A DNA stretch of 64,000 nucleotides from Alphaproteobacteria bacterium (GTDB lineage Bacteria; Myxococcota_A; UBA796; GCA-2862545): contig JACKER010000015.1 of NCBI GenBank assembly GCA_020632925.1, forward strand, positions 124,001 through 188,000, given 5' to 3'. Shown in pieces: positions 34,101 through 44,011 of this stretch; the first letter of the stretch is position 1; each line of letters opens with the position of its first letter. The position numbers and the translations under genes were made by a program. The notes beneath the pieces were generated by a model. It was given only the letters and a program-made list of their open reading frames with translations, was not told the DNA's origin and did not search any database.

Positions 34101-34652
34101 TTGCGGATCGCGGTCTACGGAGGGAGCTTCAACCCGCCGCACGTCGGACACGCCATGGTCGCGGCCTGGCTCGTGTGGACGGAGCGCTGCGACGAGGTCT
34201 GGCTGCTGCCGGTCCACGGCCACCCCTTCGCCAAGGACCTGCGTCCGTTCGACGACCGGGTGGACCTCTGCGAGCGGCTGGCGGACGGGCTGCCGCGCGT
34301 GCGTGTGTGCACCATCGAGCGGGAGCTGCCCGTCCCGAGCTACACGGTCGACACCCTCGGCGAGCTGTCGCGGCGCCACCCGGAGCACCGGTTCCGGCTG
34401 GTGGTCGGCGCGGACGTCCTCGGCGAGGTGCACCGGTGGAAGGACTGGGCCGGGATCGAGGCCAGCTACGACCCCGTGTGCGTCGGTCGCCAGGGGTACC
34501 CGACGCCCCCCGGTGCCATCGACTTCCCCGGCGTCTCGTCGACCGAGATCCGGTCGCGCTGCGCCGAGGGGCTACCGGTCGATCACCTCGTCCCACACGC
34601 GCTCGTCGCCCCGATCCTGCGCCTCTACGGCAGCGGGAGCGGCGGGCCGTAG
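34101..34652 (+). CDS. nadD: Nicotinate-nucleotide adenylyltransferase
   Basis: 183 residues. It converts nicotinate mononucleotide to deamido-NAD in NAD synthesis. The nucleotidyltransferase motif GGSFNPPHVGH and the C-terminal SSTEIRSR are both present, with the substrate-binding VGADVLGEVHRWKDW. The TTG at 34101 was chosen: GGAGGG lies 8 bases upstream and 'MRIAVYGGSFNPPH' is the family N-terminus, while a nearby ATG at 34094 is out of frame. The 3' end overlaps the convergent kelch gene by 28 bp. Confidence 0.93.
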   Translation: MRIAVYGGSFNPPHVGHAMVAAWLVWTERCDEVWLLPVHGHPFAKDLRPFDDRVDLCERLADGLPRVRVCTIERELPVPSYTVDTLGELSRRHPEHRFRLVVGADVLGEVHRWKDWAGIEASYDPVCVGRQGYPTPPGAIDFPGVSSTEIRSRCAEGLPVDHLVPHALVAPILRLYGSGSGGP

Positions 34653-36268
34653 GCGGTGTACCCGAAGCGGTCCAGACCGCTGACCGCGCTGCCGTTGTAC
34701 TGGTAGCCGGACATCACGAAGATGTCGGTCCCGTCGGCGTTGACCGCCGTGGCGTAGGCCCCGCTGCCGGTGTCGGTGCACTCGTAGGCGGTCACCGTGT
34801 TGGTGGCCGGGTCGAACAGCTCGGGGCAGCGGACGGGCGCGAGGTACCGGGCGAAGAGCGCGCCGCCCCGCTCGTCGCCGCCGACGATCAGGACGCGGCC
34901 GTCCGCGAGGATGCTCGCGGCGTGGTGGGCGCGGGCATACGTCAGGTTCGCGACCAGGGCCCACCCGGCGCCGTCGGCCCAGCGGTACACCTCGGTGCGG
35001 CCGGGGGCGTCGCCCACCTCGTCCACGTAGTTGCCGTCGATGGTGTCGTGGATGATCTCGGAGAAGCCGCCGACCACGAGCAGCCCGCCGTCGGGCAGCG
35101 AGGTCATCGTCGCGCCCGAGAGCGGCACGGGGAGCGGGTCGAAGTCCGCGACGTCGCCCGTCGGCTGGATCCGCTGGCAGCCCGCGTGGGGCTCCCAGTC
35201 CTGCACGCCGGTGCCCGCCTTCGTCGTGTCGCCGCCGCAGACCACCACGTCGGTCCCGAGGGGCGCCCCGAACACGCGGTTGACCCCGGTGGCGTCATCC
35301 GCCAGCACGGGGCCGCTGTCGGCCCTGGCCCGCTCCGGATCGAAAATGGAGAAGGACGGCGTCCGCTCGACGTTGTTGCTGATGGACCCGCCATAGACGA
35401 GCACCTTTCCGCCCTGGAACCGCACCGCGAGGTGGTCCATCCGGGGCTGGGGCAGCTTGCCCTTGTTGACGATCTGGTCGGTCACCGGATCGAACAGCAG
35501 CCACTGGTCCGTCGGCGCCCAGGGCTCGAGGTACTTGGGGCGGCCACCGGTCACGAGGATCAGGCCGTCCTCCATCAGCGTGGCCTGAAGGGCACAACGC
35601 CCGGCGTACTCCCTGTCGCCGCCGCTGATCGCGGGGCCCTTCGTGGTCGGCAGCCGGGTCGCCGCCGCGTCGAAGGTCGTGTCGCCCTCGTCGACGTGCG
35701 ACAGCGTCAGGATCTGGTCGGACGCTTCGACGGCCTCGTCCAGCCCGGGGATGCCACCGAAGATGTAGACCGAGCCGTCCGGTGCCACCGCGGTGGCCGG
35801 CAGCATCCGGTGCTTGGCGTTCGGGATGTTGTCGATCGTGCCGATCTCGCCCAGCGCGGGCACGAGGATCTGGATGGACACCGAGGTGCCCGGGTCGGTC
35901 GACTCCTCGATGAGGACGTCGCCGTAGCCGGCGGTCAGCTCCGGGGTCCACTGGTCCGCCACGCCGCCCGGGTCCTCGGCGAGGAGGCCCACGCGCGTGC
36001 CCGGGGTCATGGGCGGGATCTCCGCCACATCCAGCTGGACGCCGTGCCCCGCGCCGCTCGGCACCGCGAACAGCGTGGGTGGAACGCCGCCCGGCGGGCC
36101 GACGAGGAGCTTGACCTCGCGCCCGTCGAACAGGTCCTCCTGGCCGTCCTGGTACCTCACCGTGAGGTCCAGCACGTACGGATCGATCGACTCGGAACCG
36201 GAGCATCCGGCGAGCGGGAGGGCGAGGAGGAGGGTGCGCACGCGGCGCGTGAAGGCGTCCGAGGTCAT
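34625..36268 (-). CDS. Kelch-like beta-propeller lipoprotein
   Basis: 547 residues. The lipobox LPLAGC places the lipid anchor at Cys22. Residues ~25-140 form a beta-rich domain. After it come six or seven kelch-type blades, each marked by a hydrophobic-GG strand (VYIFGG, ILVTGG, VLVYGG, VVVCGG, LLVVGG, VLIVGG). Such secreted kelch proteins are abundant in myxobacteria and generally have unknown ligands. It is convergent with nadD and divergent from pgeF. Confidence 0.85.
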   Translation of the reverse strand: MTSDAFTRRVRTLLLALPLAGCSGSESIDPYVLDLTVRYQDGQEDLFDGREVKLLVGPPGGVPPTLFAVPSGAGHGVQLDVAEIPPMTPGTRVGLLAEDPGGVADQWTPELTAGYGDVLIEESTDPGTSVSIQILVPALGEIGTIDNIPNAKHRMLPATAVAPDGSVYIFGGIPGLDEAVEASDQILTLSHVDEGDTTFDAAATRLPTTKGPAISGGDREYAGRCALQATLMEDGLILVTGGRPKYLEPWAPTDQWLLFDPVTDQIVNKGKLPQPRMDHLAVRFQGGKVLVYGGSISNNVERTPSFSIFDPERARADSGPVLADDATGVNRVFGAPLGTDVVVCGGDTTKAGTGVQDWEPHAGCQRIQPTGDVADFDPLPVPLSGATMTSLPDGGLLVVGGFSEIIHDTIDGNYVDEVGDAPGRTEVYRWADGAGWALVANLTYARAHHAASILADGRVLIVGGDERGGALFARYLAPVRCPELFDPATNTVTAYECTDTGSGAYATAVNADGTDIFVMSGYQYNGSAVSGLDRFGYTAYGPPLPLP

Positions 36269-36312
36269 GATAGGGGTCCGGGCGGGCTCGTCGCCCGGAA
36301 GGAGCGTAGAGG

Positions 36313-37091
<779 letters not shown>

Positions 37092-37095
<4 letters not shown>

Positions 37096-38141
37096 TCGCC
37101 TGGCTGATCGGGTGCACGGGCAACGTCGACCCCGAGCTCCAGGCCGCGCGCACGTCCCTGGACGCGTGGGAGAGGGGGGTGGCGCTGCTCGAGGAGCACG
37201 ACGCCGCGGGCGCCCGGGTCGCCTTCGCCGAGGCGCGGGCCGCGCGCGAGGATCCGCTGCTGGTCGCCTGGATGGCGGCGGCAGCGGCGGAGGACGGCGA
37301 TCTGGCCGCCGCGGACGCGCTGTACGCCGAGGCGCTGGAGGCGGCACCGGATCTCGCCAGCGCGCGCTACCGCCACGGCATCGTCCTCGCTCGGCTGGGG
37401 GATCACGCGCGCGCCGCGATCGAGCTCCAGCGCGCCATCGACGACGGCGCCGCGCGGACGCTCGAGCTCCTCGAGGACCCCGAGCTCGCGCCCCATCTCG
37501 ACCAGCCGGCCTACGACTTCGTGCCTCGTCAGGCGGTGACCGTGGCCGTCGAGCGCGTGCCGGAGACCGCGTTCTGGGGCTCGGAGGTCTCCGTGGGGAT
37601 GCGGTTGCTGGGCCTGGTGCGACCGCCGTTCTCGGTGGTCGACGCTCCGGTCGAGGGCCCGGTCGAGCTCGTCTCCGTCCTCGAGGAGGACCTGTCCACG
37701 AGCCAGGGGCCGGGTCTCGCCGTGCGCTTCCTCCTGCGCGTGACGGGCGCGGGCAAGGTGGTCGTGGGGCCCACGACGTACGCCGCGGGGACGTTCCGCG
37801 CGATCGGGGACCTCGTGACCTTCGAGGCGGCTGCGCCACCGGGCCGCGAGGAGGCGCCGCGGACCTCCGTTCGGCTGCGCTTGCCCGACGAGTGGTTGGC
37901 GCGCGTCCCCGATCCGGGTGCCGCCCTGGTCGACGGACAGCTCGTCGTCAGCGCCGATCCGACGGACCGGATCACGGTGACGCCGACGCCCGCAAGTCCG
38001 CCGGTGACCTACGAGCGACGCTTCGTCGACCGTCCACCGTCCCGCGTGTCGGTGTGGACCGGGGGCGGCGGGACGAGCGGGGTGAAGGTGGTGGCCCGCG
38101 ACGGGACGGTGCGGTTCGACGGTCCGCCCGCGGGAGGCTAA
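37092..38141 (+). CDS. TPR-containing lipoprotein, unknown function
   Basis: 349 residues. A minimal lipobox (MIAWLIGC) puts the lipid on Cys8. Residues ~25-130 contain two or three TPR-like units ('AARAAREDPLLVAWMAAAAAED', 'ARYRHGIVLARLGDHARAAIEL'). The remainder is beta-rich ('VVGPTTYAAGTFRAIGDLV') and may be an Ig-like domain as in BatD-type proteins, which is speculative. The GTG start overlaps the pgeF stop. Confidence 0.7.
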
Positions 38142-38162
38142 CGGTCGCGGGCGGAGGGCCAC

Positions 38163-39713
38163 ATGGAACGGGACGAGCTCCTGGCGCGGCTGGCGGAGAT
38201 GGAGGAGGCGGCGCTCGCCGGAGGCGGCGAGGCCCGCGTCCGCAAGCAGCACGAGGCGGGCAAGTGGACGGCGCGCGAGCGGATCGAGGGCCTGCTCGAC
38301 GCGGGCACGTTCATGGAGCTCGACGCCTTCGTCCTGCACCAGTGCCGGGACTTCGGCCTCGAGAAGCAGCGGTACCCGGGCGACGGCGTGATCACCGGGT
38401 ACGGGCGCATCGACGGCCGCCTGGTCTACGTGTTCGCCCAGGACTTCACGGTGTTCGGCGGCTCGCTGTCCGCCGCGCACGCCCAGAAGATCTGCAAGGT
38501 CATGGACCACGCGATGCGCAACGGCGCGCCCGTGATCGGCCTGAACGACAGCGGCGGCGCGCGCATCCAGGAGGGCGTGGCCTCGCTCGGCGGGTACGCC
38601 GACATCTTCCTGCGCAACACCCTCGCATCGGGTGTGGTGCCGCAGATCAGCGCGATCCTCGGCCCCTGCGCGGGCGGCGCGGTGTACAGCCCGGCCATCA
38701 CCGACTTCGTCGCGATGGTGGACCAGACCGCCTACATGTTCGTGACCGGCCCGGACGTGGTGAAGACGGTGACGCACGAGGAGGTCACGAAGGAGGATCT
38801 CGGCGGCGCCGACACGCACAACCGCAAGTCGGGCGTGGCGCACTTCAAGGTGGCGGACGAGGCGGCCATGGTCGGCCTGCTCCGCCGGCTGTTGTCGTAC
38901 CTCCCGCAGAACAACCTCGAGGAGGCGCCGCGGCGGCTCGGCAACGATCCGGTCGATCGGAGCTGCACCGAGCTGAAGGAGCTCGTCCCGACGAACCCGA
39001 ACAAGCCGTACGACATCAAGGACGTGATCCGCAGCGTCGCGGACGAGGGCGCGTTCCTCGAGGTCCAGCCGGACTTCGCCGCGAACATCGTGATCGGCTT
39101 CGTGCGCCTGAACGGGTACAGCGTGGGCGTGGTCGCGAACCAGCCGATGGTGCTCGCCGGCTGCCTCGACGTCGACAGCTCGATCAAGGCCGCGCGGTTC
39201 GTGCGCTTCTGCGACGCGTTCAACATCCCGCTGCTCACGCTGGTCGACGTCCCGGGCTTCCTGCCGGGCACCGCCCAGGAGTACGGGGGGATCATCCGCA
39301 ACGGCGCGAAGCTGCTCTACGCGTTCGCGGAGGCCACGGTGCCCAAGGTGACCGTGATCACCCGCAAGGCGTACGGCGGCGCCTACGACGTCATGAACAG
39401 CAAGCACATCCGCGCGGACTTCAACTTCGCGTGGCCCACGGCCGAGATCGCCGTGATGGGGCCCGACGGGGCGGTCAACATCATCTACCGGGGCAAGATG
39501 GCGGAGGCCGAGGATCCGGTCGCCACCAAGGCCGAGCTGGTCGAGGAGTACCGCCGCACGTTCGCCAACCCGTACCGGGCCGCCGAGCTCGGCTTCGTCG
39601 ACGCCGTGATCCGCCCCGAGGACACGCGCAAGGTGCTGATCGACGCCTTCGCCTCCCTCGAGAACAAGCGGGCCGAGAACCCGCCGAAGAAGCACGGCAA
39701 CATCCCGCTCTGA
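38163..39713 (+). CDS. Acyl-CoA carboxylase, carboxyltransferase (beta) subunit
   Basis: 516 residues of the propionyl-CoA carboxylase beta/methylmalonyl-CoA decarboxylase alpha family. It transfers CO2 between carboxybiotin and an acyl-CoA. The two crotonase-like halves are intact, with the oxyanion glycines in LNDSGGARIQEGVASL and the second-half VDVPGFLPGTAQEYGG, and a terminal HGNIPL. No biotin carboxylase or biotin carrier gene lies next to it, so pccB and mmdA cannot be told apart by context. SD-like GGAGG precedes the ATG. Confidence 0.93.
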   Translation: MERDELLARLAEMEEAALAGGGEARVRKQHEAGKWTARERIEGLLDAGTFMELDAFVLHQCRDFGLEKQRYPGDGVITGYGRIDGRLVYVFAQDFTVFGGSLSAAHAQKICKVMDHAMRNGAPVIGLNDSGGARIQEGVASLGGYADIFLRNTLASGVVPQISAILGPCAGGAVYSPAITDFVAMVDQTAYMFVTGPDVVKTVTHEEVTKEDLGGADTHNRKSGVAHFKVADEAAMVGLLRRLLSYLPQNNLEEAPRRLGNDPVDRSCTELKELVPTNPNKPYDIKDVIRSVADEGAFLEVQPDFAANIVIGFVRLNGYSVGVVANQPMVLAGCLDVDSSIKAARFVRFCDAFNIPLLTLVDVPGFLPGTAQEYGGIIRNGAKLLYAFAEATVPKVTVITRKAYGGAYDVMNSKHIRADFNFAWPTAEIAVMGPDGAVNIIYRGKMAEAEDPVATKAELVEEYRRTFANPYRAAELGFVDAVIRPEDTRKVLIDAFASLENKRAENPPKKHGNIPL

Positions 39714-39719
39714 GGCGGG

Positions 39720-39954
39720 CTACGGGCTACGGGGCTACGGGCTACCCGGGTCGATGGGCCGGTGCGACGTTCATCGGCGGACCGGGCGTCGAGCGGCCGC
39801 AGCGTAGGGCGGCGTTCGCGGCCGTTCCCGGTACGAGCCCCCATGGATCGACCTGGACACGATCTCCGAAACCCGTAGCCTGTGGCCTGTGGCCTGTAGC
39901 TTGCGATCGAGCCTTCTACGGCGGTTCCCGTAGCCTGCAGCCCGTAGCCTGCGG
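39720..39954. repeat. Composite repeat element B (short form of element A)
   Basis: The 340-bp gap between the carboxylase gene and rpsP has no gene. Three CTACGGG heptamers at 39720-39741 form the left edge. A partial core copy starts at 39770 with TTCATCGGCGGACCGGGCG and fades by about 39840. Inverse heptamers (CCCGTAG, CCTGTGG, CCTGTAG, CCTGCAG) at 39872-39899 and 39927-39954 form the right edge. The layout is the same as element A at 6649-7348, so it is a dispersed repeat family. Confidence 0.82.
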
Positions 39955-39984
39955 CCCACCCCGTCTCCGAGGAGCACACCACGG

Positions 39985-40013
39985 TTGACGACCACCGCCG
40001 GTCCCGCTACGTG
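39985..40013 (+). promoter_or_regulatory. Candidate promoter of the rpsP operon
   Basis: TTGACG (39985-39990), 17-bp spacer, TACGTG (40008-40013), 40 bp before the rpsP ATG. The -35 matches well and the -10 weakly. It lies just beyond the right edge of repeat element B. Confidence 0.45.
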
Positions 40014-40053
40014 AGCCCGTCGCCCCGCCCATGGTCGGGGGCTGGAGTTCTCC

Positions 40054-40308
40054 ATGGTCCGGATCCGTCTCACCCGTCTGGGTGCCAAGAAGAAGCCGTT
40101 CTACCGCGTCGTCGCGTCCGACTCGCGCTCCCCGCGCGATGGCCGCTGCATCGAGCAGCTGGGCTGGTACGATCCCCTCAAGGAGCCGAGCCAGGTCAAG
40201 CTCGACCTCGGCCGCGTGGACTACTGGATCTCCGTGGGCGCCCGCCCGTCGGACACCGTCCAGCGCCTCATCGCCAAGGCCCGTGCCGAGGCCGAGGCCA
40301 GCGCCTGA
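40054..40308 (+). CDS. rpsP: 30S ribosomal protein S16
   Basis: 84 residues. It starts with the universally conserved MVRIRLTRLGAKKKPFYRVV and contains the ARDSPRDGRxIExLGxYDP-type block (SPRDGRCIEQLGWYDP). A structural 30S subunit protein. It is first in rpsP-khpA-rimM-trmD-rplS-yraN, the conserved bacterial order. Its stop shares a base with the khpA start. Confidence 0.97.
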   Translation: MVRIRLTRLGAKKKPFYRVVASDSRSPRDGRCIEQLGWYDPLKEPSQVKLDLGRVDYWISVGARPSDTVQRLIAKARAEAEASA

Positions 40309-40556
40309 TGGAGGCGCTCGTCCGTCACCTCGTCGAGCCCATCGTCGCCCACAAGGACGCCGTCAGCCTCCAGACCGTGGAAGGCGAGTCGGTCGTGATG
40401 ATGGAGCTCATGGTCCACCCGGACGACAAGGCCGTGGTGGATGGCGACAAGGGCCGCACCCTCCGCGCGATCCGCAGCGTGATCTCCGCCGCCGCCGGCA
40501 GCCGCAAGGCCACGCTGGACCTGGTCGACGAGTTCGGCGCGGGCGACGAAGAGTAG
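40308..40556 (+). CDS. khpA: KH-domain RNA-binding protein KhpA (YlqC family)
   Basis: 82 residues: one KH domain with the GxxG loop as GDKG (VVDGDKGRTLRAIRSVI). KhpA binds RNA, in some bacteria as a dimer with KhpB, and its position between rpsP and rimM is conserved. The ATG overlaps the rpsP stop (TGATG). Confidence 0.93.
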   Translation: MEALVRHLVEPIVAHKDAVSLQTVEGESVVMMELMVHPDDKAVVDGDKGRTLRAIRSVISAAAGSRKATLDLVDEFGAGDEE

Positions 40557-40584
40557 GCTCCCTCGAGCGACCGGAGGACCGCGC

Positions 40585-41100
40585 TTGGCCGATCCCCACG
40601 CGTTGATCGAGCTCGGTTCGATCGTCGGTGTGTTCGGGGTCGCGGGCGAGGTCCGGGTGCACCTGCACAACCCGTCCTCGCACCTCCTGCGTGAGCCGAC
40701 GCTCGTGACGCTGATCGCGCCCGACGGCTCGAGCCGGAGCGTGCGGCTGTCCGTGCGGTCCGGCGCCGGCAAGCGGATCCTCGGACGGCTCGACGGCGTC
40801 ACCGACCGTGACGGCGCCGCAGCCCTGATGGGGTACCGGTTCGGCGTGTCGGCGGACGCGTTGCCCCCCGAAGGGGACGGTGAGATCTACGTCCATCGGC
40901 TCCTCGGCGCCGACGTCGTGCTGGACGGACAGGTGATCGGGACGCTCAGGGAGATCCACGACGACGGGCCGACCCCGATCCTCGAGGTCACCATCGGCTC
41001 CCAGGTCGCGTTCGTCCCGCTGCTGGACGAGTTCGTCGACGAGCTGCTGCCCGACGAGCGGAGGATCACGCTGCGCCCCGGCGCCCTGGTGGAGGGGTGA
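40585..41100 (+). CDS. rimM: Ribosome maturation factor RimM
   Basis: 171 residues. The N-terminal beta-barrel (LGSIVGVFGVAGEVRVH) and the C-terminal PRC-barrel (GTLREIHDDGPTPILEV...FVPLLDEFVDEL) are both present. It helps assemble the 30S head around S19 and S13. The TTG start has GGAGG upstream. Its stop overlaps the trmD GTG. Confidence 0.95.
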   Translation: MADPHALIELGSIVGVFGVAGEVRVHLHNPSSHLLREPTLVTLIAPDGSSRSVRLSVRSGAGKRILGRLDGVTDRDGAAALMGYRFGVSADALPPEGDGEIYVHRLLGADVVLDGQVIGTLREIHDDGPTPILEVTIGSQVAFVPLLDEFVDELLPDERRITLRPGALVEG

Positions 41101-41822
41101 GCCTCGCCTACGAGGTGGACGTGCTCACGCTCCACCCCGAGATGGTCCGCGCCCCGCTGCTGGGCTCGGTCCTCGGCCGCGCGGTGGACGCTGGCCTGCT
41201 GCGGATCGGCATCCACGACATCCGCGATCACGGGCTCGGCCGCCATCGGTCCGTCGACGACGCGCCCTTCGGGGGCGGCGCGGGGATGGTGATGCGCGTC
41301 GACGTCGTCGCCGCCTCGCTCGCGACGGTGCGCCGCCCCGAGTCGCACGTCGTGCTGCTCGGTCCCGCCGGTCGCCCCTTCGTGCAGGCCGAGGCCCGCA
41401 GGCTCTCCACGCTGTCGCACCTCGTGCTGATCTGCGGGCACTACGAGGGGATCGACGCGCGGATCGAGTCGTTGATCGACGAGGAGATCTCGCTGGGCGA
41501 CTTCGTGCTGACCGGAGGGGAGATCGCGGCCTGTGCGGTCGCCGACGCCGTGTGCCGGCTGGTCCCGGGCGTGCTCGGGAACGAGCACTCCGCCGAGGAC
41601 GAGAGCTTCTCCCACGGCCTGCTGGAGTACCCGCAGTACACCCGCCCCCGTGAGTGGAACGGCGCCGAGGTCCCCGAGATCCTGCTGTCGGGGCACCACG
41701 CGAGGATCGAGCGGTGGCGCCGGGAGCAGGCGGAGGAGCGCACCCGCACCCGCCGGCCCGATCTGTGGGCACGGCTGCACGCTCCCGCGGACCCCGTTGA
41801 CGTGGTGCCGGGCGACGATTAA
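41097..41822 (+). CDS. trmD: tRNA (guanine-N1)-methyltransferase TrmD
   Basis: 241 residues. A SPOUT methyltransferase that makes m1G37 in tRNAs, preventing frameshifting. The SAM-binding trefoil-knot motifs VVLLGPAGRPF, LICGHYEGIDARI and DFVLTGGE are intact, as is the catalytic-Asp stretch near EDESF. GTG start coupled to rimM by a 4-base overlap. Confidence 0.96.
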   Translation: MSLAYEVDVLTLHPEMVRAPLLGSVLGRAVDAGLLRIGIHDIRDHGLGRHRSVDDAPFGGGAGMVMRVDVVAASLATVRRPESHVVLLGPAGRPFVQAEARRLSTLSHLVLICGHYEGIDARIESLIDEEISLGDFVLTGGEIAACAVADAVCRLVPGVLGNEHSAEDESFSHGLLEYPQYTRPREWNGAEVPEILLSGHHARIERWRREQAEERTRTRRPDLWARLHAPADPVDVVPGDD

Positions 41823-41972
41823 CTGGGACCGTCTGCGTAGCCGCTGCGTCGGTCCGGGGTCCGTCCCGGAAGAGACGGGAGGTTGCGCGTCGCGAACCAC
41901 TCTCCGAGCGTGACCGGTCCCCGGGAACGAGCGGATCCAGCGGGCCCCGAGCGCGGCCCCCAGAGGTGCACG
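41823..41972 (+). promoter_or_regulatory. rplS leader region with hairpins
   Basis: A 150-bp gap inside an otherwise tight operon. It contains GGACCG (41826-41831) paired with CGGTCC (41850-41855), and TCCCG (41864-41868) paired with CGGGA (41876-41880). A leader RNA controlling L19 is possible; no described motif is recognised. Confidence 0.35.
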
Positions 41973-42335
41973 ATGAACCTCCTCCAGCAGATCGAGGCCG
42001 AGATGGTCGCCGCCCGCGAGCGGAAGACCACGGATGTCCGCCCCGGCGACGTGGTCAAGGTCCACGTCCGCATCAAGGAAGGCGACAAGGAGCGCATCCA
42101 GATCTTCGAGGGGACGGTCATCCGCATCAAGAAGGGCGGCTTCCGCACCACCCTCACCGTGCGCAAGGTGTCCGCCGGTGTCGGCGTCGAGCGGATCTTC
42201 CCCGCCTCCAGCCCGAACGTCTCGAAGATCGAGGTGGTGACGCGTCACAAGGTGCGTCGCGCCAAGCTCCACTTCCTGCGGTCGCTCACGGGCAAGGCCG
42301 CGCGCCTCAAGCCGGTCGGTCAGATCCGCCGCTGA
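41973..42335 (+). CDS. rplS: 50S ribosomal protein L19
   Basis: 120 residues. Conserved VRPGDVVKVHVRIKEGDKER, IFEGTVIRIKKGG and the basic C-terminus. L19 sits at the 30S-50S interface. The ATG at 41973 gives the normal N-terminus; the frame is open 90 bases upstream but without family similarity. GAGG precedes the start. Confidence 0.96.
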   Translation: MNLLQQIEAEMVAARERKTTDVRPGDVVKVHVRIKEGDKERIQIFEGTVIRIKKGGFRTTLTVRKVSAGVGVERIFPASSPNVSKIEVVTRHKVRRAKLHFLRSLTGKAARLKPVGQIRR

Positions 42336-42344
42336 TCCGGTCCG

Positions 42345-42710
42345 GTGGACCGTCAGCAGAAGCTGGAGGCGGTCGCTCGCGGCCAACGGGCGGAGGCCTG
42401 GGTCGCGGAGCGCCTGCGCGAGCAGGGGTGGTCCGAGCTCGCGCGGAACTGGCGTTGCGACGCCGGGGAGCTCGATCTCGTGGTCGAGCGGGACGGTGTG
42501 CTCCGCTTCGTCGAGGTCAAGGCGCGCGCCCCGGGCGACGAGGGTGGGCTCGAGGCGATCGGGGAATCCAAGCGGCGCCACCTCAGGCGCGCGGGCGAGA
42601 CCTGGCTCACCGAGCGTGGCCTGCCGGAGCGCGAGGTCGCGTTCCTGGTGGTCGTGGTCACCTGCGGTCCGGGTGCCTGGACCGCGGAGTGGCTGGACGA
42701 CGCCTTCTGA
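42345..42710 (+). CDS. YraN family (UPF0102) endonuclease-like protein
   Basis: 121 residues. The UPF0102 core has a nuclease-like D/E-xK arrangement: RCDAGELDLVVERDGVLRFVEVKAR, i.e. the GEID(L)V...FVEVK signature of Holliday-junction-resolvase-like folds. The biochemical role is unproven. The gene is 9 bp after rplS, the usual end of this operon in many proteobacteria. Confidence 0.9.
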   Translation: MDRQQKLEAVARGQRAEAWVAERLREQGWSELARNWRCDAGELDLVVERDGVLRFVEVKARAPGDEGGLEAIGESKRRHLRRAGETWLTERGLPEREVAFLVVVVTCGPGAWTAEWLDDAF

Positions 42711-42730
42711 TGTGGGGTTAGGGGAGGACC

Positions 42731-44011
42731 GTGCCGCTCCTGCTCGCGATCGCCTGTACGACCCACCCGGTCGCCCCCGGTCCCCTCGATCCGACGGGTC
42801 CGCCGCCTGCGGCAGCCGCCATCGAGCCCGTCGCCCGCGAGCTCGCGAGCGTCACCGTGGCCGCCGTCGGCGACACGATGATGCACGGCATGGTCAAGCG
42901 CTCGGCGGCGGACGCGAACGTCGTCGTCGACGGGAAGAGCACCAACCACGGTGGGTACGACGCGCTGTTCGACGACGTGCGCGCGCAGCTCTCGGCCGCC
43001 GACATCGCGTTCACCAACCTCGAGACGCCGATCGCCCCCAAGAACCACAAGGGGACGGAGGAGAAGGTGTTCGACGCGCCCGTCGACCTGCTGGACGCGC
43101 TCGTCGACGCGGGCTTCGACGTCGTCAGCGTCGCCAACAACCACGCGTACGACCAGGGCCGCGCGGGCCTCGCGGAGACGCTGGAGCATGTCGGGGAGCG
43201 GCCGCTCGTGCCGATCGGCGCCGGTTCCACCTGCGCGGAGGCAGCGGCCCCCAGGCTGGTGAAGCGCGGCGAGCTGACCCTCGCGTTCATCGGCTCGACG
43301 GACATCTACAACGCCGACCTCAACAAGGGCCCGGACGAGACCTGCGTCTTCACGCTGGACATCGACCAGGTGAAGGCCTCGGTGGACCTCGCGCGCGAAC
43401 AGGGTGCGGACCTCGTGCTGTTGTCGGTCCACTGGGGCGTGGAGTACCGGACGGAGCCCGAGAAGGTGCACGTCGAGAAGGCGCACGCCGCGATCGAGGC
43501 CGGCGTCGACGTGATCCTCGGTCACCACCCCCACGTCCTGCAGCCCATCGAGGTGGTCGAGGCGAGCGACGGGCGGACCGGCGTGATCGTCTACTCGATG
43601 GGCAACTTCATCAGCAACCAGAGCTACTGGTACCAGCCGGGGCTCCACGGCTCGGTCGACGGCAACCCACGCGACGGCTTGATCGTGACGTTCCGGGCGG
43701 TCCGCAAGGCCTATGGCAGGGGGGCGCGCCAGGTCGTGCGCACCGAGGTCGCGGACCTCGTCGCCACCCCGCTGTGGACGACGAACAACATCATGCGCCG
43801 GCCAAGCAGCGTCCCGGTGCTGATCCGCGTGACGCCGACGGCTGAGCGCATCCGCGCGCTCGAGGCCTCCCTGGGCACCGCCGCCGAGCCGCGGCAGATC
43901 GTGACGCTCTCCAAGGACCTCGCCGAGATGCAGGTCCGTTGGGCCATGGTGGGGAACATCGTCGGTCCGCAGTGGCTGCCACCGCGTCCCGCTCCGGGCG
44001 ACGAGGGCTGA
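42731..44011 (+). CDS. CapA family lipoprotein (PGA_cap metallophosphatase-like)
   Basis: 426 residues. Minimal lipobox MPLLLAIAC with Cys9 lipidated. The calcineurin-like CapA/PgsA fold shows VAAVGDTMMHG, FTNLETPIA, VSVANNHAYDQG, LLSVHWGVEY and ILGHHPHVLQP in order. CapA proteins take part in poly-gamma-glutamate capsule synthesis, but many homologues stand alone with unknown substrate, as here (no CapB/CapC). It ends directly before the sigma-54 activator gene. Confidence 0.88.
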   Translation: MPLLLAIACTTHPVAPGPLDPTGPPPAAAAIEPVARELASVTVAAVGDTMMHGMVKRSAADANVVVDGKSTNHGGYDALFDDVRAQLSAADIAFTNLETPIAPKNHKGTEEKVFDAPVDLLDALVDAGFDVVSVANNHAYDQGRAGLAETLEHVGERPLVPIGAGSTCAEAAAPRLVKRGELTLAFIGSTDIYNADLNKGPDETCVFTLDIDQVKASVDLAREQGADLVLLSVHWGVEYRTEPEKVHVEKAHAAIEAGVDVILGHHPHVLQPIEVVEASDGRTGVIVYSMGNFISNQSYWYQPGLHGSVDGNPRDGLIVTFRAVRKAYGRGARQVVRTEVADLVATPLWTTNNIMRRPSSVPVLIRVTPTAERIRALEASLGTAAEPRQIVTLSKDLAEMQVRWAMVGNIVGPQWLPPRPAPGDEG

